Source: Antedon mediterranea (Eukaryota > Echinodermata > Crinoidea > Comatulida > Antedonidae). Taken from it: 64,000 bases of DNA. The translations under genes and the position numbers were made by a program. The DNA is taken from NCBI RefSeq assembly GCF_964355755.1, contig NC_092677.1, forward strand, positions 17,704,101 to 17,768,100. Reading direction: 5' to 3'. Each line of letters begins with the position of its first letter. Within the stretch, counting starts at the first letter, position 1. Below, one piece after another: positions 1-12,801 of this stretch. The notes beneath the pieces are model-generated. The model ran no database searches, had not been told where the DNA came from, and saw only the letters and a list, made by a program, of their open reading frames with translations.

Positions 1-881
1 AAGATACAGCACTGAGAATCGAGTGAAAAAAGTGTCAAATCTCTAAGGTAAAACTAAAAAATTGGGTTTTTTTTTTTTTACCAATAGTGATTCTCACAAA
101 AACATCAGTTTTTATCTAAAAGGTGAAATACAATTACATTGCATTGTCTGATGTATTATTAACAGTATTTTTTTACAAGCACATGTACTAGTGTTTTGGA
201 AGTACTCTAAAATTATTATTATTTTTTTTTTTTTTGGAAGAGTACAAAAATACTTTTACTACACGATTTTAAACTATATAACATGTTTATGTGTACAGCC
301 TTGAAGTAAAATCTAATAAACTATTAACTAGTTCATTCACTTTCAATAATCATAAATTATGGTTTTCTACCAATTAAAATTACATACAGGACTATAACTT
401 GTCTTTGGTTTAGGTATAATTCACTTCTAAAACATTTGCCATCCACATAAAAAATAATAAATGTATTAAGACACAACAACATGGTTTATGAACTTTTTAG
501 ATTTTGTAACCAATTGTGGCCAATAGTTGAAAAGTGTACTTGTGTAAAAAACGAGGTTTTCTGATTAACTAAGACACTGTAAAACACAGTGAACATTGTA
601 AGTAGCTGCGGTTTGGCCACCATGAAAAAGAGATTTGGCTTCTTGCAAACCAATAATTCATATTATTAACAAGGACCATTGAATAAAATCTAATTATGCT
701 GAACTGTAAGGAAACTATTTATGAAACTTAATACTAATTTGATTTGCTATGACCTGACCCAAAATAGGAACATGAATGTTAAAAGTATTGTGTGTTCTGC
801 TATATCGAAATACACATCCATGTGTAGTTATTAATACATTTATAGTATCAGAAATGTCAATATATTATTGAAAAGATGTTT

Positions 882-1192
882 GCATACGCGCCTACCCATA
901 TAATCACACAGGGAGGTCCTCTGCTCTTTTTAAATAGTGTAAAAAGTTCTTTAACATGTGTGTGTACACCGAACCAACGGCTTTACATCCCATCTGAAGG
1001 ACAAGGCAATGTAACTAAAGAATCTTGGATAAAATGTGGCAAAAACAGGCTCAAATCCTTTATCATTACACCATCACTGTCTGGTTTATATAGCACTACA
1101 CTAGATATTCAGACGTTCTCTCATCCATCCTGTCCAAACGTTGCTTAACTTCGGTGACCTGACTAAACAGTGTTTTAACTCAGTATGGCCAT
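882..1192 (-). mobile_element. Old, diverged 5S-headed SINE copy
   Basis: Read on the minus strand, the part from about 1192 down to 1087 resembles the start and middle of 5S rRNA: a GGCCATA start, then the stretch around ACCGAAGTTAAGCAACG, then a GATG-GAGA-CG segment. The rest matches the body of the better preserved copies at 38781-39208 and 58293-58721, including a stretch reading AACGGCTTTACATCCCATC on the plus strand. Many substitutions separate it from those copies, so it is an older insertion. An open frame across it is incidental. Confidence 0.75.
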
Positions 1193-4100
1193 ATAGCAAA
1201 TGGCACACATTGAATGCGGCGCTGTGCTGATCAAAATTTTGTTTCAATTAGCTTGAACAAAATTATTCGGTCCCAAATTTGGGTCTAGAAGATAATTGAA
1301 AATTGTTGGCCTTGATTTGTACAAAGTATCTTCTAAAACATGCTAACTGGGTAGTAAAACTTTACATAAACCACCTCAAAGGTACTCGCATTGCCTTAAG
1401 CTATAGATATTTTGTTATATCCTTTACAAACAAGAACAATTTAAATTAGTTAATTTTTTGTTTTGTCAAAAATCACAAGATAATTAGAAAACACAGACTC
1501 CATTCTTTCCCACATAGTAACATCCAGTATTCTCCCATTCCAATTATAAAGGAAATTAATGAATAAAAATGTTTTAATTAGTAGTCAATAAATGTTCGTT
1601 AATTATGTGAAATAAGTAGTCTTGTTAGGCATTGATTGAGTCATGTTTGACCTTTGAATCATATGCGACCTTGATGTGATTGGTCAAGTCACATGTTAAT
1701 CAATGTTTAATCATTATTATAATCAGACTTAACAATGACCATACATCTTTATGTTAAAATATTGAAAATATGACTCACTGGTTTTGGTATTTAATTAAGT
1801 TCGAGATCATGACATCATACTTTATGTTTAGTATTAAAAAAGTACTTAATTGTATGTGCTATCATAAAGTTGAAAATATTTTATGGTAGTATAAGGCATG
1901 GTTTTGCAGGGTATCCGGCATGAATAGTCTCTCCCCCACCCCTGTCGGGCATATAATTCCTCTGCCAGGGAAATTCTTAAACCATCATTGAACCAGGCTT
2001 CTACATTTCAGACCTACTGTAAACCAACTGCATATTAAGATACCAATTTATAATGAAAAATTAGGAAATTGAAGTGAAATTAAATGGATGATTTCCTAGC
2101 TCTATGTATTACCACAGTAGGTTTGACGTCGTCTGGGTTTACTTGTATTATATAATCAACAAGTACCTAATAAGTAAGGTACTATCAGTATACACTAATA
2201 ATAATTATTACATCATTGACTACCACGGTACTTAACTTTCATTTCCTATGTCTAAGTACATGTCTAAATGTATATATCTAAAGGGATTAAATTATTAACT
2301 GATTATATTTTATTGCAATGATTGTTGCTGTCAAAGATATCATATCCATCTTGTACAAACATCAGCTATATTCTATGTTCACATGTGGCTACTAAGGCCT
2401 GTTTATATGGCAAAATATAAAAAAGAACGGTTTTCTTGAAAACTGGTTATTATAGTATATCAAAGGTCAGTTAATCTTTACTATAAACTGCAGTTCCATT
2501 CCATTATAACATGTGCACGGACCATTGCGATATTATCGGATAATTTATTTTTAACCTGACAGAAAATGGTCTAAACTAAGATTCTCTATTGTTTTTGACA
2601 AGCCATGCTGTTTGATCAGAAATTTACCCCAAGAACTTGAAGATATTTCACTTAATTTCCGAGCACAATGGACTTATATTGCGGTTCAAAATAACTAGCA
2701 AAATGGATCAGGCCTAGATATAGCTTGCACATTAACTCATTATTTAGTTTAAATTTATTAAATAATTATTAACACATTAATTAATTAAATTATGAACCAG
2801 CTTGTTTAGGTAATTTTGGGTGTTAAAATTCACCTCCACTAAACGGCCCCCTTTTGAAAAAATGCAACGGCCTGGGGCGTTTATTAAAAACAATACAGTA
2901 GTTAGCCCCAGATTTGGATAACAATGCATTATGAGGTGGTGAACATTATTATGTTTTATCCTCCATTTAGGAGACAATTTGCTGAGTCCCGGATGAATCA
3001 ATAGGGGTTCTACTGCATATATCAGGAAACCTAAATCTTTTCTATATTTAAACAAAATGTGAAATGGTGTGTCAAAATGTCAATGGTGTTTATTATTTAT
3101 TATATTATTATTTATGGGGCTTGATTTTAAACATATTTATATTTAAAAATACACTACTATATACTTAAAAGGGCTCTAATTTTGACTTTAATATTTATCT
3201 GGTATGCCTCCTCCACTGCTTTCAAAATGCAATCAAAAACTATTGGTTTATTTAATACACTACCATATTTTTTTTCTATCTATTAAGAGGTTATGTCTGG
3301 TTTATATTGTAATAATAGAACAGACGTTTACTGAAAATGTACATAATTTTGATATGCATGTTTCACATAAGTGCATCATATAACATTACTAATACAATTA
3401 ATGATAGGTCCATGACATAGTACATCTTTCAAAGCAGATTAGATTAAAATCAAATTATTATTAAATTGAATAAGCAATGTTTTATCTTGGACGTGCATTG
3501 TTCGACAATAAGCAGAAGAGAGCTGGTTTATATCTTTACTACCCAGAAAAATTCTTAAATTGCATATGCCTAACATGATTCATTTGTTTTGTGTCCACTT
3601 TGATTGTTCGGTCCAACTGTTCATACCAGATGTATCCAAATTATTAAAATATGTATACTTTTGGTCCTATTTAATTGGTCACTTCTTATCCTACTCTCTA
3701 ACCAGCTTTCGGGCTAAAATTGTCCACCCTCGGCCAAATCAAAGGTCACCCATCAAAATGTTGAATTTAGAAATTTGTAACAACTTTGAAAAAGGCCATT
3801 CGAATTGCCTCAGGGCTTGAGTGCTGAAAGTATATAGCCTGTGGGTTTATTTTATCTATTGGTCCAATAGGACCTATTTACTTCCGAAGGGTGCATTCTT
3901 ACTCCTGTGGAGTGTACACTGTGCCTCTGGGGTCGACATTGCTACTGGGTTTGACATCTCTGTAGCACAGGTGAATTAAAAGCCTTGTATTTGATCGACA
4001 CAGGTATTGGAGTTCAATGAAAATATCGTTTTTTAAGTACAGTAATATTATTATTAAGTATTTTATCTGTTAAGAATGAGAATTAAAGTTGTGTTACATA

Positions 4101-5588
4101 AAAATACTGATTATTGCATGATTTGAACTAGTGACTCTGGTCTGAAAACCAACCTACAGTAGTCTACTGGAAATAGTTTACATTGCCTAGTACATCAGGT
4201 ACTTATTTCATCTGATAAAAGATAAAAGATGCCACATTTGTATGATAACCCCTCAGCACAGCAACATACCATTGACAGGTATGTTTAGCTTTGTTAAAAT
4301 TTACCCTTTCATTGTTAACAAATTTAATTGAAACAATGTCATAAGCAAATTTTACAATCACAATGGAAATTCAGATACCTACTAGAGGTGCCATTTAACA
4401 TGAATTTTATGTGCAAGCGTACCCTTTACAACCATCTGCGGATGTCATGTACCTAAAATTGCTTTGTCCCCATGTGCGGCCTGTGACTCAAATACTTAAT
4501 GTTTGGGCCCCTCTCCCCCCCCCCCCCCCTATTAAAAATCTTGGATCCACTCCTTTGAATAGAAACAAGTCAAAAAGAACATGTACTGTATGACATAAAA
4601 CAATATTTACATTTTGGGATGAATGACCACAAAATTGAGCAAGATAATTCATATAATCCCATGTCAAATTGATTTGTAGGCTAAGGCTTATTACCAACCC
4701 CAAAATGATTGCCTCGGGCAAAGACAAAGATACTCATGGAATAATTAGAAGTACTGAGAATCGATCAATCAATTTAATTTAATTAGAGCTGGGTGAGAAT
4801 TGAAACGGCTCAGTGATTGTCTGAAAAGTGTGACTAACTCACATACTTGTGTCTAATATGTGTCTTCCTTCCCTTACTCATTTTATTAACTATTAATATA
4901 TTAATATATTTATTAAGTTCTCTATTAAACAGAGCCACTTGTTGTCTTGTATTTAGCAATATTTGAGTGAAGAAAAAAATGGGTTTTAAATGATGTGACT
5001 AAGTAGCATTTGCTAAATCTGATTTCTTCTACTTGCATTATGAACTATAGATGTGTTTTAGAAACAAACATACATTTTACATCAAAATTTAGTAGTTATA
5101 TTCTGTTCTGTATGCTGTACAACTCATCATCTCCCTCTCTAGCAAGACCGATCACAAAATGGCAAAAAATGAGAGACAAAGCAAACTTCTCACACACTAT
5201 ACACAGATTTGCTTAAAAGTGCACAGAATGGCGAGCACAGGTGAGATTCGTCAGATCTACGACGTTTACGAAATAGAGATTTTGTGTATTAGAATTAAAA
5301 TATGAAATAAATCATACAAAAGTTTACAATAAATTAGGAGCTAACAATTTTATAAACTATTAATACAACAATTAATTAAAATGGAATGTATTTTAATTGG
5401 GATAGACTGGAAAAATAAACAATTGAATGCTAAATTCCTCTTGTTCTACTGACTTTTGGCAGATCATGTGACCCGACACTAAATATTATTTTAAAAAGAT
5501 AACAAGAATTAAAACGTGTTTGATATGACAAGAAACGTGTCTGATACAGGTAACACGGACAATCCACAAGAATCTTAACGATTCTCAC
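1193..5588. other. Non-coding AT-rich stretch
   Basis: I see no supported exon, RNA gene or intact transposon here. The stretch includes a run of 13 C at about 4515-4527 and short chance open frames near 2.8, 3.6, 4.5 and 5.0 kb that lack splice signals or protein-like composition. It may be intron or downstream flank of the minus-strand SOWAH gene whose exons lie to the right. Confidence 0.5.
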
Positions 5589-5606
5589 CTGTACATTCCA
5601 AAATAC
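5589..5606 (-). CDS. Possible 18-nt microexon of the SOWAH-like gene
   Basis: On the minus strand a long pyrimidine tract ends in a CAG acceptor (5607-5609). It is followed by 18 nt and then a GTGAGA donor (5583-5588). The 18 nt are stop-free in the phase left by the exon at 12748-12801 and would add VFWNVQ. The splice signals are good, but so short a block cannot be told from chance without transcript data. Confidence 0.25.
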
Positions 5607-6561
5607 CTGCCAGGTACGAAAAAAACAACAAAAAGCACCTGGTCTGGATGAAATTACTTGACCAATTGACCACGATGTTAATGGTCATGCGACTGCTTCC
5701 TACCTGCCTTAAGGGTATGGCCAGCAGCAATGTCCAGTTTCGTCAACAAAAATAGATTGTACATGAAATCATAACAGTGTTACTGAATTCTTTAAGCGTT
5801 AAGATAATTAATTCCTTAGGTGTATTTCGTGATATTTATTGTAGATTGCAAAATATTTTATTAGCAATACAATAATCAAAACAAGTTTTTTTAATTACCA
5901 TGATTTAGGAAATATGTAAGTTATTCCAATGTTTCAACTTAGAAAGATTTGATTACAACAAAAACAGATAGTTAGTTAGTTCAAATTTGACATTAAAAAA
6001 AAAAACTGCATAAAAGAAGAAAAGATAAATACCTCATCTTTATAAAAAAGAATGAAAGTAAATAAAAACTGTTTTTACTCACCCACTTTAGTAGAGTCAA
6101 GACAAGATATATAAATGAGAAAAAAAATATCAAAATGTAAGATTAAGAGTTGAGTTGGCTTCTTTTCAGTTGACTATTTTTTTTTTCTTATTTTGTTATT
6201 TAGTTCGTAAGTAATTTCTAGTAAATAATTTTGTGACTAAAATGACCAGTTCAACAAAAATATATATATTTTTTAAAGTAATTATTTAGGGGGACAATAT
6301 ATCTTTGATTATTTGTTATATATATTTGGGAAATTTACATTTTCCTATTCATTTTGGATATTATATTTATACTACAGTGTAATAGATAACAATTTGTTAT
6401 AGCAATACTTACACCCTAGGTATGACGACAGATCAATAAAAAGACACAGGAACCAAGCATGGAAAAAAAAGAAAGATTAATAAATAATTAAAGTATTTTA
6501 ACTTGATTATTTTATTTTATAACATCAATCGTGCAATTTTGGTATATGGCCATTGAATTGA

Positions 6562-6770
6562 AGAGTCCAGTGGTCGAGCGGTTAAGGCAGGGGTGCCGCA
6601 AACCATAGCTATACAATTGGCACAGGTTCAAAACACTCTCGGCCATTGTTCTGGTGGTGAACAAGTCTTCTCGGAAAAATACTTAAAACTGGAAATCCAG
6701 TGTACACATCTGGCTCGTGTGCGCTTTAAAGAAACCAGGCTGCAAGTCGCAGGTTATTCCCCATTTAAAT
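6562..6770 (+). mobile_element. Decayed tRNA-derived SINE
   Basis: The 5' part looks like a class II (Leu/Ser-like) tRNA: GTGGTCGAGCGGTTAAGGC as an A-box region, followed about 50 nt later by a B-box-like GGTTCAAAAC. The downstream body, including GTGCGCTTTAAAGAA, resembles SINE bodies rather than a tRNA 3' end. The B box is degraded (GGTTCAAAAC instead of GGTTCRANTCC), so it is not a functional tRNA. Confidence 0.6.
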
Positions 6771-7009
6771 TTACGTATGCAGCATGTTCATTTATTTTAT
6801 TTTTGTTTACACACAGCAACCATTTGAAAATCAACATTTAGTGTGCGCCATCTATAATTTCTTTACTCAACATTTAAAATTGGAGTGCTGGCTTTGCGAA
6901 TGATTTAGGCCTTGTTCAGGTTTAATTATTATTAAGTACAGATAAAAAAGTGCAGGGACACTTTCGGCACCTAAAGTTGATGAACATATATTTCCCTTTG
7001 TTTGTCTAA

Positions 7010-7188
7010 AGCTTGGTTCCCACTAGAACGTAACGCAAGGACGTAAACGCAACGCAAACGTTTTAACCAATGACAAGCGAAGTTATAGACAGTTAGCAAT
7101 CACAAGCGAATAAGCCATCGCTTGTGATTGGTCAATTCACTTGCGTTGCGTTACGTCCTTGCGTTGCGTCGCTAGTGGGAACCACGCT
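7010..7188. mobile_element. Short inverted-repeat element (MITE), TAA target duplication
   Basis: The left end AGCTTGGTTCCCACTAG and the right end (reverse complement AGCGTGGTTCCCACTAG) are inverted repeats. The similarity continues inward for about 40 nt as GACGTAA-CGCAACGCAA motifs. A TAA trinucleotide flanks both ends in direct orientation (7007-7009 and 7189-7191), which fits the 3-bp TWA preference of PIF/Harbinger transposons. It has no coding capacity. The middle holds a second hairpin built on CAAGCGA and TCGCTTG. Confidence 0.8.
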
Positions 7189-7764
7189 TAATGGAAAAGT
7201 GTCCCATGGTGTCCCCTGAATAAGGGGTTTACCAAGGAAGGGTTCTATTGTTGTAGTAGTGTAGTGTTTAACTCTCAAGAACATCCTCCAGGCCATTCTG
7301 TATCATCATCGCATGACTCTGTTTTATTATTTATTATGGAAATATCTATCTATACTTTTTTGTCTTTTTTATCTATTTAAATTGCCTTAAGAATTTTTGC
7401 AACAACACAAGGTAAAGTTTACCCTTGGTCTTGGTCAGAATTAATTTAAAATTAATAATAATGGACATACTGAATTTGGAGTCGTGTGAACTGTGGATTA
7501 AACGGACAACTACACGTCGGTATGTGTTCATTTGCTTGTTAATTGTTTAGGGGACACATCGTCTTTTTTTGACAACCTGACAGGTCGTTGACATGGAACA
7601 GATATTATTGCTTGAAAGATCATATCAACAATTAAAACACTCATAAAATGAAGGAAATTAACAGCCTTGGCGAGACACATATTAATTTTATGTGATTCTA
7701 AGTACTTTAGGTGACAATAGTGAGGGCTCAACCTAAATGTAGAAGTACAGAGGTTCGGGAGGAA

Positions 7765-8549
7765 GGGGATTAACTATAGGAGTAACCCTATAGGTACAGA
7801 GGTTAAAAAAAGATGAAGGGTCTTAACTAAATAAGGGTTCAGGAAGGACAAGGAGGATTAACTGAACAAGGGTAACACCATGGTACAGAGGTTTGAGAAG
7901 GAGGAAGGGTCTTAACTAAATAGGGGTAACACTATGGTACAGAGGTTTGAGAAGGAGGAAGGGCCTTAACTAAATAGGGGTAACACCATGGTACAGAGGT
8001 TCAGGAAGGAGGAAGGGCCTTAACTAAATAGGGGTAACACCATGGTACAGGGGTTCAGGAAGGAGGAAGGGCCTTAACTAAATAGGGGTAACACCATGGT
8101 ATAGAGATTCAGGAAGGAGGAAGGGGATTACTATAACTAGCTAGGGGTAACACTATTGGTACAGAGGTTCAGGAAGGGGACTTAACTGAATAGTAGTAAC
8201 ATAGGTACAGAAGTACAAGAAGGAGGAAGGGGATTACTATAACTAGCTTGGGGTAACACTATTGGTACAGAGGTTCATGAAGGGGACTTAACTGAATAGT
8301 AGTAACATAGGTACAGAAGTACAAGAAGGAGGAAGGGGATTACTATAACTAGCTAGGGGTGACACTATTGGTACAGAGGTTCAGGAAGGGGGACTTAACT
8401 GAATAGTAGTAACATAGGTACAGAAGTACAAGAAGGAGGAAGGGGATTACTATAACTAGCTAGGGGTAACACTATTGGTACAGAGGTTCAGGAAGGGGAC
8501 TTAACTGAATAGTAGTAACATAGGTACAGAAGTACAAGAAGGAGGAAGG
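7765..8549. repeat. Minisatellite, 54-bp units passing into 106-bp units
   Basis: GGTACAGAGGTT-type motifs recur at 7882, 7936, 7990, 8044 and 8098, an exact 54-bp spacing. From about 8125 the array becomes a longer composite unit: the motif GGATTACTATAACTAGC starts at 8125, 8231, 8337 and 8444, a 106-107-bp spacing. Each long unit contains two diverged versions of the short one, so this is a small higher-order repeat. It is purine-rich on the plus strand and not coding. Confidence 0.9.
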
Positions 8550-8652
8550 GGGTTTAATGACTTACAGTAGGTTACTCGTCACCCTAAGCATTTTTTTAGT
8601 CCAGCCATATTTTTTACACTACAGGATGGGGGTAGCTGGGAGTGAAACTATG

Positions 8653-9526
8653 ACCCCATTTACACTTCAGCTTTTAGCGAGCCCGAGGCCGGCTCCGAGC
8701 CAACAGTGTACAAGTAAACACTCCGGGAACAACCGAGCTGGCCTCGAGGCCGGCGCAATTTTGATCCTAGTCTAGAGTAGGCTTCGGGCCGGCAATTGGG
8801 GCTTTGGGCCGGCAATTGCGGGCTTCGGGCCGGCACTTCGTATAGTGTAAACACTCACGGTCATAAAATGAACGTTCTGGGTCAACTATAGTTTAAAGTT
8901 TATGAAAATTACCGCTGAACCGGAAATGCATGTATGTAAAATATAAACAAACAGGCTTTATCTACTAGGCTAGGGCCTAGGCCTAGGGGCCTAGTTTCTT
9001 CGTTGAAATTAAATTAGTGATCTACTACTATTCTTCAGAAAACAAGACGCAAACATTAGTAATAAAGCAATAATACAATTGTTTTGACCCATATTAAAAT
9101 ACCGTTATTTAATGCTTTTTTAAAAATAAAGTTCGATAGGCCTAGTGTAGATCGACAACGCTTAATAATATTAACTTAACATGAGTGGATATGATGTGAA
9201 TGTAGGGAAATCGTATCATCGAGCACTCTTCCGCGAGAGCAAGTGTAAACACAATAGTAGGGGCCCGAGGCCGGTTTTTGGGTAAGTGTAAACACATTGC
9301 GGGCTATATAATATAATATAATTTGTATAAGCGCCTTTCCAAATTGATCAAGGCGCTTCACATTCTAATGCCTAGGGAAGTAAGTTTTAAGGCCTTTCTT
9401 AAATAGATCTATCGATTTTAGTTCCCTTAAGTCTATTGGCAGAGGGTTCCAGAAATGTCCGCCAGGCTAAAAAGAAAGTCGCAACTTCGGGCCGGCTAAT
9501 AAATCGTCGATGAAGTGTAAATGGGG
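8653..9526. mobile_element. Inverted-repeat transposon with alternating GCCGGC and GTGTAAAC motifs (copy 1)
   Basis: The ends ACCCCATTTACACTTCA and TGAAGTGTAAATGGGGT are exact inverted repeats. Inside, GC-rich palindromic blocks (GGCCGGC, CGGGCCGGC, GAGGCCGGC) alternate with GTGTAAACAC-type motifs at roughly regular spacing. A second copy lies inverted at 17526-18105. I found no transposase and no clear target duplication. Copy 1 is longer because of an insertion at about 9305-9466. The superfamily is unresolved. Confidence 0.75.
9305..9466 (+). mobile_element. Short repeat nested in the inverted-repeat transposon
   Basis: Copy 2 of the host element runs straight through this position, whereas copy 1 has about 160 extra bases. 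The insert starts with a TATAATATAATA run and then carries GCGCCTTTCC and AAGGCGCTTCACATT. Such a GCGCCTTT...AAGGCGCTT hairpin recurs in marine-invertebrate SINE-like repeats, from memory. It is therefore younger than copy 1. Confidence 0.6.
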
Positions 9527-12500
9527 TGTATTAGTAGGTGACTGATCCTAAATAATTATGTGGTACAACTACAAAAAACATGTATGTTGTTTTTAATCAC
9601 TGAACATCATAAATTCACAGAATATAACTTGAAAAATTCATTTTTTATTACATTTGGTAATAATTGATGGCTTTTTCATAAAAAATAACGATTGATAAAA
9701 GGAAATTTAAAGGATTTTCCTCAATTGACAATGTTTGATGCCGTATAACAAATTGCCATAGGAAATGTGATAAGATCCACTCAAACTGTCAACGACAACA
9801 CCACCTCCTGTCGCCCACAGTGTCAAACTTTGATGATAGTAGTTTACTAATGCCAAGCAGCGAACGTTAAACTTTTTGTCCTAAAAATTATATCCAGACT
9901 TAAAACGAAAACGTTCCGTTAGAACAATTTCCCGGAAATGCACATATCAATAAAATATATAATGAAAGTGTTTAGGAATTTTGGAAAAGTGTTTTTTTAT
10001 TGGCAAGTTTTCCATCAAATGAAAAAAAGGATTAGATTTGTATTTGTCAATCGAGGAATCCCAAGTGTCGGATACATCCTTTTTGAGGTATCTTTAAATC
10101 CATAATGTCTCAATATAATCATTTAATATTAACTTTTTAAGTCTGTCATATTAAAAAGAAATTAATTACAGGAAAGAATTGAGAGATAAAAATACTTATC
10201 TCAACGAGTAAATAAACAAGAGGAAATACTTACATTAATAAAGTCCTAGAGTTCATAAAAAGTACATGAAATAGAAAAAGAAAATATTAGTTGAATTAAA
10301 TAAGTTTTAATAAATGTATTCATTCTTCTTGACTACTTTTGGACTACTCGTAAGTTATAAATTTAAAAAAAAACATTTTTACTAGTTGTAAACAAAAAAA
10401 AACTAATATAGCAACATGTAAGAACATTTTTTGGTAAATAATCACCTACCGTACAAAAAGTTAAATTTACAATCTACAGAAATTTGTTAAAAGATTACAA
10501 TCAGCAAACTTTAGCTATTTTAAAAATGTTAAATACTAGTTAATTAAAAAAAAAAAGTTTTATTAACAAATTGTTAGTTTGGTAGAGTGAACTTCAAGCC
10601 CTGATGTAACAATCGTCAAATAATGAAGCATATCTTTTTTTAAATTTGGGTATTAACAGGTCTTTGATTTAATAAGACACATACTGTACAAAAAATTGAT
10701 GATCGAGTAAATTATTTTTCAGTAGATTTTTTTAGACGTAATCTAGGCAACAAATTTAAAGGACTATATTTATTTATATTTATAGTTATTATTATCTATA
10801 TTTATATTAGGTTATTAAACTAAAAGTTTAACCTATGTAACCACATTATAATTCAAATACCATTTTCAATGTTGTCTTTAATACTTTTTTGAAATGTTAC
10901 GTCAAGGAGTATTTTCTCTTGAAATGTAGTTTTTACTTTTGTGAAAATAAACTATATTAAATCTTATAATCAATTTTAATTAAGTTATAGTCTTAAGTCT
11001 CCCCCTTGGTCAAACACATTTCAATAGACGACAAACATGAATTTCCAGTTGTCGATTTCTCTATAGCTTACCATAACCTACACAGTTAAAATTTATGAGG
11101 TAAACATTTGTGAGTCTTGTACAAATGACACGACTTTACATATGTCTGAAAGAACATTTTTAGAAACAAAGCGGGGAAACATTTAAGGTCATAAAGGGTC
11201 CTTAGATGAATGGGCCTGGTGGACATGAAAAACTGTTACATGCATTGTAAGTGACAGGGTAAACTCCAGAGAGATGGATTGTGGGATTGTACTAGTAATA
11301 ACAAGTACTTATACTATTAAAATGAAATGGGTTTTGTTTTTGTTTTTTTAGGCTTGCCAACTGAATTCCCTTCTTTTTTTCAACATTTTTATCTTTATTT
11401 ATAAAGAAGATGAAGATATAGTGTTTTATAGTTTTTAATCTTTTATAAATGTATTGTGCTTCACTTCACAACCAATGAAATAAAAGAAATGGACTTGTTT
11501 AAGATAAGTTAAATAGCAAAAAAGTTCTGCATATATTGATGCTTATGATTTTATTTATATTGATTTATTTAGGGAATTAATTTTTGACTAATTCGATGAA
11601 AAAAACGTACTTAATTATTTGTTTAGGAGCCTGTTTCTATAAAAAATATTTAAAACTGGTTTTAATTGAATTACTTGTTATAGCAAAAATCATGATGCAG
11701 CCACATTTTTACTCAAAGTAAAACCGGTTTCTCATTTAGTGATTGTTCATTGTTGGTGGTGTAATGATATCATTATTATCATCCACAGAGTAGTCAGATC
11801 ATGATGCTCATGACATTCAGTTGTGATGAAACCGTGATTGCGTTTTTAAAACCGGTTTTGACAATGAAGATCGGAATCAATTATTATTTATTTAATATAA
11901 ATGAATACAAACCTTTGAATGACTTAAATCTTTGTTTTCACTTAGCAGTAAACTTAGCTTCGAAAGTTCATTTTGAGCTGAATACAAAATCCATAACCTT
12001 TCCTTTTCATTCTGAGAAAAAAATACAATTCAAATATATTTATCTTATGTATATTGTATATCATGTTTACATACTGCATGGACTGCATTGCAAATTAAAA
12101 AGCAGAATTAAATTTAATTCAGATATTAAAATATAGATCATGTCATCAACCTTTAGGTAATTTAGAAAACTTTTTTCAAGTATAATCCATTAATAAAAGT
12201 ATTGCATAATACTATCCTCTTTACACATTTTAGTTACACATCCCTTATCAAATATTGGAACTACATGACTTTTTACTAAATTAGACATACAGTACATCAG
12301 TAAAAAATGTTTTAGAATCATGCATGATTGAGATCATCAAGAATTGTCTAAGCATGTAAACAGTGAATGTATTTTTAAACTATCATTTTGATGTTGGTAG
12401 ATATAGCTACTAAAAGCCTGATTTAACAACAGTACGTGAAACTTTTATATTTTAAATTAGCTCTGACGAAGGAATTGTGTTTTCTAAAAGCTTGGAATTT

Positions 12501-12747
12501 CTTTCTGGTTGTTATAATCTATCGTTTTGATTTAGATTTTTTCTTATTTTCTTTGTATCTCTATTGAGATCCAGCTACAACATTGTCATTCTTCAAGTTA
12601 TTTTCATCAAATATTATATATACAGTATATAATTAAATGGTAAAACCCATTGAAATGAGTTATATTAGAATGAAGAACATGGTTAAAATTAGCCATTGTA
12701 AAGACACTGTAATTAATATAAAAACAAAAATGATGAAGCTATCTTAC
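9527..12747. other. Probable intron, no repeat recognised
   Basis: The stretch is very AT-rich. Apart from the microexon candidate at 10234-10245 I see nothing supported. A 111-codon open frame on the plus strand at 11801-12136 has the Asn/Ile/Lys/Phe/Tyr bias expected of random AT-rich DNA and no splice context. It lies between predicted exons of the minus-strand gene. Confidence 0.5.
10234..10245 (-). CDS. Possible 12-nt microexon of the SOWAH-like gene
   Basis: On the minus strand a pyrimidine-rich stretch ends in a TAG acceptor (10246-10248). Twelve nt follow (GACTTTATTAAT, Asp-Phe-Ile-Asn), then a consensus GTAAGT donor (10228-10233). The length keeps the phase of the exon at 12748-12801. 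The only support is the splice signals, so chance is a real alternative. Confidence 0.25.
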
Positions 12748-12801
12748 AAGCATAGTGGACCTTATTGATGCTTGTGACTCTGAGGAAGACAGTGTATCTT
12801 T
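12748..12801 (-). CDS. SOWAH: SOWAH-like gene, exon 6 (54 nt)
   Basis: A run of T ending in CAG (acceptor 12802-12804) precedes 54 nt without a stop in phase 0, followed by a GTAAGAT donor (12741-12747). It encodes KDTLSSSESQASIRSTML, a Ser-rich, probably disordered segment like the one encoded by the preceding exons. It joins in frame to the 42-nt exon at 22052-22093. The 9.2-kb gap may hide further small exons. Confidence 0.6.

Noticed and set aside
6076-6430. Acceptor-donor pairs that would give 3-nt exons (TGG, GGT) on the minus strand.
   Set aside because: The splice signals are decent, but 3-nt exons cannot be supported without transcripts and arise easily by chance.
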